Positions 31,692 through 42,265 of a DNA stretch of 64,000 nucleotides are shown piece after piece (the first letter of the stretch is position 1; each line of letters starts with the position of its first letter). Under the pieces are notes generated by a model. The model saw only the letters and a list, made by a program, of their open reading frames with translations, had not been told where the DNA came from and made no database searches. The stretch comes from Tupaia tana (lineage: Eukaryota; Chordata; Mammalia; Scandentia; Tupaiidae): contig JAKSZU010000326.1 in NCBI GenBank assembly GCA_026018925.1, forward strand, positions 62,001 to 126,000, given 5' to 3'. A program made the position numbers and the translations under genes.

Positions 31692-32168
31692 CTAAAGAGG
31701 GGGGGAAGGCATCTGCCAGCCCGGCTTGGTGGTACCGCTCAGGACCAATTCCTCTCCAAACTCGCTCCCAAAAGGCCTAGGCTCCAGCAAGAGCCAGGAT
31801 GCAGGTCTCAGGAGCGTCCATCCAACTGGCTTGTGGCCACCAAGCTCCAAAAGGCCATCACTGTTGCCTCCCGATCTAACAAATCCGCCTGGCAGGGCGC
31901 TCACCTGCGAGCAAGACCCGCTGAGATCAACTGCCACCGCCGTGGTCCTCCTGCAGTCCTGTGGCAGGAGCAGCAGTGAGAGGAGGCTGCGGGACTCATT
32001 AACCTGATTTCTTGTCGTGGCCAGGACTGTAGTGGTGCCAGGTCCAGGGTTCCAGGCCCTGAACTGGAGGTGTGCTCCCCACTGACCCCCTTTGGCTTTA
32101 ATCCTCCCTAGCTGTCCCTGGAGAGACTGCACAGAAATATTTGCTATGGTGACTGCACTTTCTAGCAA
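31692..32168 (-). other. Unrecognised GC-rich segment with a 158-codon open frame
   Basis: This segment is distinctly richer in G, C and CpG than its surroundings and is free of recognised repeats. On the minus strand a frame of 158 codons starts at 32168 (MLESAVTIANISVQSLQGQL) and ends in PSPPL. I recognise no domain, signal peptide or family, and the low-complexity Leu/Pro/Gly content suggests chance openness. On the same strand a good splice donor context (CAG then GTGAGC) lies near 31897-31907. A promoter-proximal exon of a non-coding or unknown transcript is possible but unproved. Confidence 0.25.
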
Positions 32169-32374
32169 GTATTAAAAAATCAAGTACAAGTTATTGAGTT
32201 TTACTAAAGTTTTGGGTTGAAAAATTTGGAGGCTTTTTCTTTTAGAAAGTCCTAATTGGAAACTTCATTTTCTGCAAAGTCCTGCTGTTGTTTGAGAAAC
32301 ATTCAGAAGGACTGTTTATCCTTGGTGGCTATTCCTACTGCTAGGGCTGTTCTATACCAAGTCTTGTGCCAGCG

Positions 32375-32580
32375 GTTCTCAACCAGGGCTGATTTTGCCC
32401 CCACCCCCAGGTGACATTTGGCAGTGTCTGGAGACATTCTTGGTTGTCACTGCTACAGGGAGAGGGTGCTACTAGAAGCCCTCTCATGGGTGGAGGTCAG
32501 TGATGCAGATAAACATACTAGGAATCATAGGACATTCTCCAAGACAGTGTCCATATTACTGAGACTGAGGATCCCTGCCT
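32375..32580 (+). mobile_element. MER20-like hAT DNA transposon relic
   Basis: The segment starts CAGCGGTTCTCAACCAGGG and continues with GTCTGGAGACATTCTTGGTT, as in the short non-autonomous MER20 element of eutherians. A second diverged copy is at 38090-38310. It has no coding capacity. Confidence 0.75.
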
Positions 32581-32813
32581 TAGGCCATGGCGGTTAGGAG
32601 AAGGGAGCCCAGCAGGGGGCTAAGGTATCAGGACAGGTGTAAAGTGTTAGGAGTTTCTCTAGAGTGGGGACAGGGGGCCCCATAATAACACCTTTTGCTG
32701 CTCATTTTTGGGTCCCCAGGAGTACAGCAAGCCCCATCTGTTGAAGTAGGCTTATTTAACTCTCATGACAGTGCTACTGAGGTGGGCAGTGTCTCATAGG
32801 TCGAGAGAGCTGT
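32581..32813. other. Unassigned
   Basis: I see no gene or recognisable repeat here. Confidence 0.3.
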
Positions 32814-33080
32814 AGGGACCAGCAGTTGGCATAATGGCTATGTGGCTGGACTCCCATGTGGTCGACCGCAACCAATAGTTTAACTCACGCTGGTCACGTG
32901 TGCATGCGTGCCCAAGATCCTGAGAGGAGAATGGAGGAGAATGCATTGCAGCGTGAATATCCTCCCTTGGGGGTGATTTCTCATTTTCTGTCTGTCTCTC
33001 TGTCTTTCTGGCATGTGCACATGCCCTATAGCAAAAACCTCTTCAAAGGAAATAAAATCTAAAAAAAAAATAAAAGAAGA
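32814..33080 (+). mobile_element. tRNA-derived SINE (long family), B box damaged
   Basis: The A-box half is present, but bases around the B box are missing (CGACCGCAACCAATAG). GAGAGAGCTGT flanks it at 32803-32813 and again near 33082-33094. Confidence 0.88.
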
Positions 33081-33094
33081 GAGAGAGAGCTGTG

Positions 33095-33529
33095 GTTCAG
33101 AAGCCTCAAGAGCTACTGCAGTTAGGAAGCAGTGGGGACCAATCTGAATTAAGTCAGCCTACCTGTACTTTACTCACCAGGACCAAGAGCTATAACTGTT
33201 CAGATGAAGCTCACATCTCCTGAGCCTTTCTTCCCATGGAGGGGCCTACCCTGTACATTAGACCCCCTAAACTGTCTCTCTAGTCTTGGCCATTTCTGTC
33301 CTCCAGTTTTTTCTCCACACCACAACCATCTTTTCCCCAAACTAAAACCTTTCACATTTCCTTTTCTTACCCTCAAGATAAGTCCACCATCTTAATCATG
33401 GCCTAGAAAGTTGAGAGTTGAATTCAGTACATTTTTTAAAAGATGTTCAATATATTCATGTCTGAGTAAGATGAGAATCACAAAATAACTACAAGATGTT
33501 AGTTACTCACGGTCACTAATAGAACTGTA
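33095..33529. other. Unassigned single-copy-looking DNA
   Basis: I see no gene or repeat. CT-rich parts at 33220-33380 give chance open frames. Confidence 0.3.
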
Positions 33530-33790
33530 TCTTTTTTTTCCCCTAAGTTTTTTGCCATAGGGTGTTTTCACTCACCAGAGAGAAACAAAGCCAGTGAGAG
33601 TGAAAGTGAGAAATCACCTTAGGAGGGAAGGTAGCAGAGATGGTCATGCCACAATACCTTATCCTCTTGGAATTTTGTGCATGCACACACATGTTCCTGG
33701 TGTGGTTTTTAAGCCACTGGGTCCAGGATTTGAACTTTAGTTGACCATGGAGTCCAGTGCCTTAACTACTATGCCTCCTGTTAGCTCCTA
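33530..33790 (-). mobile_element. Older long-type tRNA-derived SINE
   Basis: It runs in reverse from TTTTTGCCATAGGGTG to CTATGCCTCCTGTTAGCTCC. AGAACTGTAT flanks it (33521-33530 and 33788-33797) as the target-site duplication. Confidence 0.85.
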
Positions 33791-33797
33791 GAACTGT

Positions 33798-34147
33798 ATG
33801 TTGAAGATAGAATCAGTAAAGTTTCTTTCTATATATGAAGATGTTTAGGAGGCAGTATTTTGCTTGTGTAGAATGGGATCCTTGAACATTGGGTAAAATC
33901 ACATGTATACTTTTGAATTGTGAAACCAGTAGAAAGTGTATTGAAATGAGTATAATAGGAAGGTTTGTGTTGTTTTACTTTAAATCTACAAATGATCAAT
34001 TTATCAGAGGCAGGGACTCTGGTTTATATCTTTTTATGAATCTCCAACAATCATGGTGAATGTGCAATAGGCTTTGGTAGTTCTGGCTTAATTCAATTGC
34101 AGTTTGTGATGAAATAAACCAGTTATGAAAATGTAAAGAATTTACAT
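33798..34147. other. Unassigned
   Basis: AT-rich sequence upstream of the motif array. I see no gene or repeat here. Confidence 0.3.
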
Positions 34148-34425
34148 GCCACCTAGTGGGAATGAAGAGATATATTAAACAATGTATTGTAGTACAAAAC
34201 ATGTCAGTTTTGAAAAAGGACCTGAAGCACCACCTGGTGGAAATATTTTAAATATGTTGGCTTTGAAAGTGTGCTCTGTCTACCACCTGGTGGAAAGGAA
34301 GGGAATGCATTACACAATAGTTTGTTTTAAAGCATAATGAATCTTGCCATCTAGTGGCAACTAGGGAATATAGAGTTGAATATGTTAGTTTTGAAAGCCT
34401 AATGGTTTTATCCATGGTGATCACC
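34148..34425. promoter_or_regulatory. Degenerate tandem array of CTCF-core-like motifs
   Basis: Motifs GCCACCTAGTGGG (34148-34160), CCACCTGGTGG (34230-34240), CCACCTGGTGG (34283-34293) and GCCATCTAGTGGC (34346-34358) recur in one orientation, with a decayed fifth near 34412. Read on the minus strand they give CCACTAGGTGGC, CCACCAGGTGG and CCACTAGATGGC, which fit the CTCF core CCASYAGRKGGC well. Spacings are about 81, 53, 64 and 65 bases. The sequence between motifs also repeats loosely (GTCAGTTTTGAAA, GTTGGCTTTGAAA, GTTAGTTTTGAAA). Confidence 0.5.
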
Positions 34426-34429
34426 CAGA

Positions 34430-35520
34430 GAAAATTAGGGAATCTATTACATATACAACTTGTGGATGATTAAACATACTAGTTTTTATATTAAGATGGG
34501 CTTTATATTAAGGTGGGTTTATTGGTGTGCATTTTTGACTTGTGGTATTTTTGACATATGTTGGCTTGATTGGGACATGACTTTATCATAAATCTAGTAG
34601 CATCTATAATATAAAATGTTACCGAAAATATATTCTGGGCTTAAGCTCTTTGAATACAAAGCACACAAAAGGTATTGCCTCAAAAAATGCTTTCTCCTAT
34701 GTTCTTTATTCAATTTACCTGTGTACTCTGTCTCTTGGACATCAAATTTAAAGAGAGAGAGAGAGAAATCTTTGTATTCATTGGGTAACTCTGTGGCATA
34801 AGACAGATGAATTCTGAAGTATGAGTTGTGTAACAAAATACAGATTTCTCTCTTATATAAGAATTCAATGATGACAGATGTGGCAGCCTTCCTTGAAGCT
34901 ATCCAGAGACCCAGACTACTCCCCATCTTTAGGATGGTTGTCCTAGAGTTGAACTCCAAATAAAGTGGCAGACCAGTAAGGCTTAGTATAGATATCTGTC
35001 TGCCGAAAACCTTGACCTGTCTTTCTTTTTCCCATTACTTAGTCCTTTACTCACTCTGTTCTAACCAGAACAACCCAGCTGGGCTTCAGAGCCACCTTGT
35101 TCACTAGTTCTGTTGGTAACTATTTATATTTCCATTTCTCTGCCTAGCACATATGTCCTTTTCTTGATTTTTAAGGTGGTTCGTTCTCAGGGTCATTTAT
35201 AGAACACTTGTACAACTTTCAGAGGCCACCTAGATTACATCATCTAAGACTGCATTTCAACTACTCTCTATTTCACCCTCACTACATTTGAGATTAAACC
35301 CTTATTACCTGGGACAGTCATTGTGTGAAATGAATAAATGTCTCATACCAGAACAGTAACAGCTGGACCCTATCCTTGAGGAAGTTGAGAATGTCATCTC
35401 TGAAGTCATGTCTGTGGTCTGTGGTCAAGTGAGGAGGCAAACTGAGTCTGTGTTTTACTTTTCTTTCTAAAACTTTCTATTTACCAGTTGCTATTTTTGG
35501 AAAGTATTTGTGAATTTGTT
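34430..35520. other. Unassigned AT-rich DNA
   Basis: I recognise no repeat or gene. The minus-strand open frame at 34959-34594 (121 codons) has no recognisable domain and looks like chance. Confidence 0.3.
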
Positions 35521-35529
35521 TTTCTCTCT

Positions 35530-35690
35530 TTCCCTATTGTAGAGCACAGGCACCAGGAAGGTAGGAACCATGTTTTATTCACTGCCAACTCTCCAACACT
35601 AGAATGGTGCATGGCTCCTTTTAGGTCAGTCAGCATGCCTTTGCTAGATGGATGAGTGTGAATGAACAATGAATGAATGTAGAGAAAAAA
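35530..35690 (+). mobile_element. L2-like LINE 3' end
   Basis: The pattern AGAGCACAGGCACCAGGAAGG, ACCATGTTTTATTCACTGCC and a closing GAATGAATG-type tail resembles the conserved 3' end of L2. It is old and short. Confidence 0.5.
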
Positions 35691-36751
35691 ACTCAAGAAA
35701 GAATGGACTTCATCTGGGAGTTAGTAGATCAGCAGAATTTTCCTTGGTATATGGGGGTAGGAGAGGTATTGTAAGCAGGAACACAGATGGTTGAATGTCA
35801 GGGTCCCATAAACTTTAAACCACTATGCCCTAAGGAAGCAGCATTCTGAAGTTGTAGTTCCATACCATTTTCAGCTTTTCTATGGCTTTCATCCTTCTTT
35901 GAGGAGAATTATACATTGTATGTATATTGTGTTACTCACAAACATATGCAACAGATAAATTGTATTTCCTGAGAAGATACCTGTTGACCTTGTGTGTTGA
36001 CGAAAATTGAGATTTTAACAGTAGCATAAATAGTGCGTATTAGAATTTGAATGTGCTGTGGAAGAAATTGGCAGATAAAATTCAACACATCACATATTAC
36101 TTTGTGTTATTGGAGTTATTCTACTCTTATTAATAAAAGAAGATATGCACTCACAGATTAAATTGGTAACATTCTTCTAGTCTAAGAGTCTATATTTTCA
36201 GTAGTGAAATGCACACTTAATGACTATCAGATGCTTGCCACTCAAAGTGTGGTCAAGCAGAATTGGTCCTGGAATAGTTCCTTCACATCTGCAAGGGGGT
36301 AAGAAAATCAAGTGAGAGAACAAAGTTAGAACTTTTTAGATATTTAGCAGCATAATTTTATATCTGTTGAATCTAATTTTAAAAACTAGACTTGTACTTA
36401 ATGCACCTAGTTTCTGTTTTTTAGTAAGGTACTTTATTTTCATCATATTTTACAAAAATAAGGGTCTTTGATGTATCAGAGAAGAAAAAAAATCTCACCA
36501 TCTGTTCCTGGGAGAGCCCAGTATTAATATATGGCCTGTGAAGGTTGTTTATATTTTCAAAGTCTGTCATCAGTACCAAAGCCAAGAGTGGCTCTCATTT
36601 CTTTGTCTAATACTCAGTGTCTTGAGAATTAGTGCAACTTCTTTGAGGTAGAATGTTGGTGAGCTTGATTCATATACTCAAGCGAGTGGTCATGGAGTTA
36701 ATAACAACACAGGTAAATAGAGTTTAGTGTCAATTAATTATCCTTCTTTCT
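35691..36751. other. Unassigned AT-rich DNA
   Basis: I see no gene, RNA gene or recognisable repeat in this stretch. Confidence 0.3.
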
Positions 36752-37010
36752 TTTCTTTTTTTTTTTTTTTAAGTTTTTGCCATAGGACATGTATGCTCAC
36801 CATAGAGAGACATAGAGAAAGAAAAGGAGAACTCATCCTCAGGGGATGACCATGCTGTAATCCCATCTCCTCCACTTTCCTTCCAGGACTTTGTGTATGC
36901 ACGCACACAGGCCAGGCATGATTTTCAACCTGATAGATCAAGGGCTCAATCTGCTGTTGTCCATGTGGGAGTCCAGCACTTAACCATCACGCCACCTGCT
37001 GGCCTCCAAT
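36752..37010 (-). mobile_element. Older long-type tRNA-derived SINE
   Basis: It runs in reverse from a poly-T start to CACGCCACCTGCTGGCCTCC. CAATTAATTATxCTT flanks it on both sides (36731-36745 and 37007-37021), a good target-site duplication. Confidence 0.87.
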
Positions 37011-37021
37011 TAATTATTCTT

Positions 37022-37341
37022 GTATAGGGTTTTTTTCTCTGTAAATTTAGCTTATTGTGAGTGATGGATTGGCATGTTTTTGTGTGGAGTATATGGCAAA
37101 AATCTGGTGTCCTTCACAGCTTCCCTCCTCCTTTTTTTCAGTATTTTCCTTGAACTAATCTATGAAAGATAAAGTAGATCATTTCATTTGGTGAGAAAGT
37201 TGTAGAATAATGAAACAGAACAGTGTACCCACTTGGGCTGGTTCCAGGCAGTATGGGGTTGTAATAGCAGAATTAAAATGGGACTTGAAGAAGATTATTA
37301 TGATAATAAAAAATAAAGAAGGAAAAAAATGGGAGTTGGGG
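37022..37341. other. Unassigned
   Basis: I see no gene or recognisable repeat here. Confidence 0.3.
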
Positions 37342-37525
37342 GACCAGCAGGTGGTATGGTATATAAGGTGCAGGACTCCCACATGGTCGACCACTTGACC
37401 AGGTTCAAGTCTCAGACCTGGCTGCTTGCTTTCTCACTTATTTTTCCTCTCTCCCTCTGTTTCTGTGTCTTTTTGGTGAGTGCATATACCTTATAACAAA
37501 TTAATACAAATAATAATAAATAAAA
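37342..37525 (+). mobile_element. Older short tRNA-derived SINE
   Basis: The head is GGACCAGCAGGTGGTATGGT, with a B box GGTTCAAGTCTC, CT-rich tract and AATAATAAATAAAA tail. Confidence 0.85.
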
Positions 37526-37539
37526 TGAAGTAAGTCCTT

Positions 37540-37792
37540 TTTTAAGAGGTTTTTGCTTTAGTGTGCATACGCTCACCAGAGAAAGAGACAGAGACCGTGA
37601 GAGGGAAAGTAAGATATCATCCCCCAGGGGGAATGGTTATGTTGCAATCCCTTCTACTTTATTCTCCTCCTGGGATCTTGGGTATTCACACGGGTCCATT
37701 GTGAGTCTAAAGCCACCAGGTTCAGGACTCGAACTGCAGTCAGCCATGTGGAGTCCAGTGATGTAACTGCTACAGCATCTTCTAGTCCCAAA
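37540..37792 (-). mobile_element. Older long-type tRNA-derived SINE
   Basis: It runs in reverse from GAGGTTTTTGCTTTAGTG to CAGCATCTTCTAGTCCC. Confidence 0.82.
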
Positions 37793-38089
37793 ATTAAATA
37801 ATTCCTAAAAAGCAGAATAAAATGGGAATTGGGAACTCTGATTCCTGCTTGACCTCGAACATTTGCCAGTCCTGTTTTCCTTAGAGACAATTTGCTAAGA
37901 ATCCATTCACCAAAATTCTAGGACCTTTTCCACCAATACAAGTCTCAGTGTCAAGTGCAGATTTGAAAGGGTTCCTAGAACATGGGCAAACTCTAATGTC
38001 TCAGGAACTTTTTCTCAGTCAATCCTATAGAAGGACCTTGCCCGCAGCATTGTGGGTGTCTCTGAAGATGTGTATATAGTTAAGATAGG
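37793..38089. other. Unassigned
   Basis: I see no gene or recognisable repeat here. Confidence 0.3.
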
Positions 38090-38310
38090 TAAGACCAGTG
38101 ATGGTCAACCAGGATGACTTTGCTTCCCAGGGGAGATGTGACAATGTCTGGAGACATTTTTGGTTGCCAATTAGGGAGCGCTAATGACATCTGGTAGGTA
38201 GGGATGCTTCCAAACAGCCTGCACTGTATATGACAGCCTCCAACACCCAAGAATTATTCAGCTTTAAATTTTGTTGGTGCTAAGATTAGACTAAAGTAAC
38301 AAATACACTA
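38090..38310 (+). mobile_element. MER20-like hAT DNA transposon relic, second copy
   Basis: ACCAGTGATGGTCAACCAGG and GTCTGGAGACATTTTTGGTT match the copy at 32375-32580. It is more diverged at its 3' half. Confidence 0.68.
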
Positions 38311-38839
38311 AATCAACCAATGGCTGAAAACACTAGAAATGTCTTTTGCTTCCATAACAGCCTAAGGTAATTCAAGCTAGCCTGGGGTAGAATTGTAGGG
38401 TTGATGAGGGAAGTTAGCATGTGAACATAGCTCTGCTCCACGCAAGTACATTAGCTGATGGCATTCTTTTCATCCCCAGCATATTGTTTCCAAGACCACA
38501 CCAGGGCCCCTTCAAGGAGTGATGAAAAGTGAGTTTGAAAATACATGTTGTCATGGCACCTATTATAGGGTCCACAGCATTTAAAGAGATGCCCAAGAAG
38601 CAGTGTTTAAATTGCTTTTAGATTTTTCCTAGTTTGTGTAAGAGAGTATGGGATAGTAACCTGCAGATGGCTTCATCAAGCTCCAGTCTCCTTCCTCCAG
38701 TTCTCCAGCCTCACAGAATCCCAGACACTTGCCTGGCATGTTTTCAGGACAAGTGGGTGAGAGAGTTAAGTTATGGTTAGCATGTGACCTCCATTTCCGT
38801 GCTGTATCACAGAGGTTGTGGCAGGTTTTAGAATTAAGT
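38311..38839. other. Unassigned
   Basis: I see no gene. The last part may already belong to the 5' edge of the following L1. Confidence 0.3.
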
Positions 38840-39671
38840 TACTGGAGATCTCTGCCTCTCCTTCCTTTTATGGGTTGGGCTTCATGGCTATGTATCCCCC
38901 TAGCTAGGGCCTTCCCTTCCAGACCCCAGTGCTAGTCAGGACAGTATCCTTGCAGACATCTCCATCTCTGTCTCTGTCTGCTTCCCTTTTTGGGTCCAGC
39001 TTGATGGCTGTGAAGACACCCCAGCCTAGACCCCCCATACATACTTTCAGACCCTAGTACTAGTCAGATAGGCAGTCTCTCTCTCTTGTTCTTTTCTCTC
39101 CGTTCTAACATTTTTCCTCTTTCGAAAAAATAGTTTCCTTCCCCCTTGTGCCTATATCTTGCTAATTTCTCTTCTTTCCTAACCTAGGACAGAACCCTTG
39201 CAGGGATCTCCATCTTTGCCCCTGCAGCCCTTTAGCACACTAAACAGTTTACCATTTTTAACTCAATCCTATTTTCCATTATATGATTTCTGCTTTTTCC
39301 TACTCTTGCTGTTCTAGTTCTTTCCTTCTTTATCCTTTGCTTTTTCTTCCTACTTATGTTTCCTAATTTCTTTTTCTTTTACCTTACTTTTTTATTTTAC
39401 TGCTCAACTCTTACCCACTGCCTAGAAAGTCTAGGTGCACAGGAGCTAAACATTTAAATATTGTTATTTTTAGACAATTCTTTGCCCCTCATGTACTGGT
39501 TGTAAAAAGAGTGAAACTCCCTTTCATAAATAAGATTTCAAAACTTCTCCTGTGATAACCACACTGGAGGACACAGTAGAAGAGAGAAAATAGCACTGAA
39601 TTATTTCACAGCAAAGGGAAACACACGAGATAACAGTTACAGAATCCTTGTCCAATATATTAGCCAAAAGT

Positions 39672-40185
39672 GACACATATACTCAATGGAATACTATTCA
39701 TCCATTAAAAAGCCAAAAAACCAAAAACCGAAAAACAAAAAACAACCCTGGCTTTTGAAAGGAAGTGGACGAATATGGAAGACTTACTGCTGAGTGAAGC
39801 AAGCCATGCTATGGAGGAGAGGCATTGTATGTCCCCTCTTAATATATACTGAGTGTCTGCACTCTATGACTGAAACTAATTGTCTAAAGGATATAGAAAC
39901 GCAGTATATACATGTAAATACCAGATATAATGTGTGTGAAAGAGGAGGGTCTGAGGAATGACATTTGGGGGAGGGATAAGGAAGCAAATCATTAATGGCA
40001 CAAAGAGGTGTGGTATTATCTGTTGAAGATATTTTGTAGTTTTATCAACAGTACTAGGGAGAAATGTTCACCTGTTTAAATATCCATTTTGTAAGACAAA
40101 TAATAATGTGATTGAATGTATGGAAGAAAATGAAATAAAAAATAAAAGAAAATATTAAAAATAAGTAAATAAAAATAATAAAATA
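39672..40185 (+). mobile_element. 5'-truncated young-type L1 3' end, inserted in the older L1's 5'UTR
   Basis: It begins ACACATATACTCAATGGAATACT, matching copy B at about 20254, and ends in a long mixed A-rich tail. AAAAGTGA occurs on both sides (39665-39672 and 40184-40191). It is related to the copy A/B family but clearly more diverged. Confidence 0.83.
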
Positions 40186-41136
40186 AAAAGTGAATACTTT
40201 ACCAAATGACTAAAAATTGGAGAAGATCCTCAAGGATGAGAGAATTAAGTAATAAATTTCCAGCAAGGAGACACTGTAATTCATCTCCAAGTAGGGAAAA
40301 ATTAGAGGACATTACTGAAATGCCATAAAAACAATTTAGAATTAATGGTAACAAAACTCTATGAGATGCAAGAGAAAAGAGACATTGAGCTCCAAGAGAT
40401 GAAGAAGTCCTTCTACGATGTTAAAGAAGAATTGGACACCATAAAAAAGAATCAAATAGAACTATTAGATATGAAGGCTGTAATACAGTAAATCAAAACC
40501 TCCCTTGTAAGTATTAAAGGCAGGTTAGACCATGCAGAAGATTGAATCTCAAAAGTAGAAGAATAAACCTCTGACTTAGAAAAAATTATCAATAATACTA
40601 AGAAAACAGCCAAGAAAACTGAGGATAATATAGGAGAAATACTAGATACCATGAAACACCCAACTATCTGAATAATTGGTATTCCAGAATGTGAAGAAAC
40701 TAATAAGGGCATTGATAATATATTCCATGAAATTCTGAAAGAAAACTTTGAAAGTCTAGAGAGGCACTCAAACATTCAGACCCAAGAAATACAAAGAACC
40801 ACAAGTATAATCAATCCAAGAAGATCCTCTCCACAGCACATCACAGCTAGATAGACCAAAACCACAGAGACAAGGTAAGATTGGCAAGAAAGAAACGTCA
40901 AATCACTTACAAAGGCTGTCTCATCAGACTGACACTGGACTTCTCATTGGATACAATGCAAGCAAGGAAACAATGGGGAAATATATACAAAGTGTTAAAA
41001 ACAATTTCAACCAAGAATAGTATACCCAACAAGATTATCTTTCATATGAAAAAAAAAAAAAAGATAAAAACATTCTCGGATAAACAAAACCTGAATTTAC
41101 CAACTCTAGACCAGATCTTCAAGAATTCTGAAAGGA

Positions 41137-41385
41137 GGGGGCCAGAAGTTGGCATAATGACTATGTCATTGGACTCCCATGTAGTTGACCACGGTTCGCA
41201 TCCTGGACCCAGTGGTTAAGACTCACGCCGGGCACGTGTGCGTGTATGCCCAAGATCCCGAGACGAGAATGGAGGAGAAGGGATTGCGGCATGGTCATAC
41301 CCCCAGGGGGTGATTTCTCACTTTCTGTCTCTCCAGCTCTCTCTGTCTGTCTGCGAGCGCATACGCCCTATAGCATAAACCTCTC

Positions 41386-41427
<42 letters not shown>
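41137..41427 (+). mobile_element. Young tRNA-derived SINE with a long poly-A
   Basis: The poly-A is about 40 bases. AAGAATTCTGAAAGGA flanks it (41121-41136 and 41429-41444), a perfect 16-base target-site duplication. Confidence 0.93.
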
Positions 41428-41431
<4 letters not shown>

Positions 41432-41998
41432 ATTCTGAAAGGAGTACTATACCTAGAAAACCAAAGAAAGACAGACAACAATAAAAGAACAGAAAACAAC
41501 CAAGAATATGGCCAACTTAATGGTAGGAACCAAGTCTGGAAATATCAATAATAATGTTGAATGTTAATGGATTAAATTCTCTGATAGAGGGATATAGACT
41601 GGCTGAATGGATTAAAAATTAGAAACCCTTCATCTGCTGCCTACAAGAAACCCATCTCGTGGATAAAGACATACATAGATTAACATTGAAGATCTGAAAA
41701 AAAGGTATTCTGTGCAAATGGAAAAGAAAAAAAAGCTGGAGTTTTTATACTGATTTTAGACAAAATATGCTTTAAAACAAAACTGTAAGAAGAGACAAAG
41801 AAGGGCATTATATGGTAGTAAAAGGTCTAATTCATCAAGAAGATATAATAATTATAAATATCTGTGCACACAACTCAGAAGCACCCAAATATGAAAAAAA
41901 AAAAAAGGCTGATAGATCTAAAAGGAAAGATAGACTGTAACAAAATAATTGCTGGAGATCTTAACACACCATTTTCTCCTTTAGAAAGATCAAAGTGA

Positions 41999-42265
41999 GG
42001 GACCAGCAGTTAGCATAATGGCTATGTCGCTGGATTCCCATGTAGTCGACCGTGGTTCGCATCCTGGATCCGGTGGCTTAAAATTCATGCCAGGCACGTG
42101 TGCATGCGTGCCCAAGATCCCAAGAGGAGAATAAAGGAGAAGGGATTGTGGCATGGCCATCCCCCCTGGGGGGTGATTTCTCGCTTTCTGTCTCTCTGTC
42201 TCTGTCTGTCTGGTGAGCGCACGCACCCTATGGCAAAAACCTCTCAAAGAAAGAAAGAAAGAAAG
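41999..42265 (+). mobile_element. Young tRNA-derived SINE
   Basis: GATCAAAGTGA flanks it (41988-41998 and 42266-42276). The tail is AAAGAAAGAAAGAAAG. Confidence 0.92.

Noticed and set aside
34594-34959. A 121-codon minus-strand frame
   Set aside because: It lies in AT-rich non-repetitive DNA with no domain, Kozak context or splice structure, and is within the length expected by chance in 64 kb.
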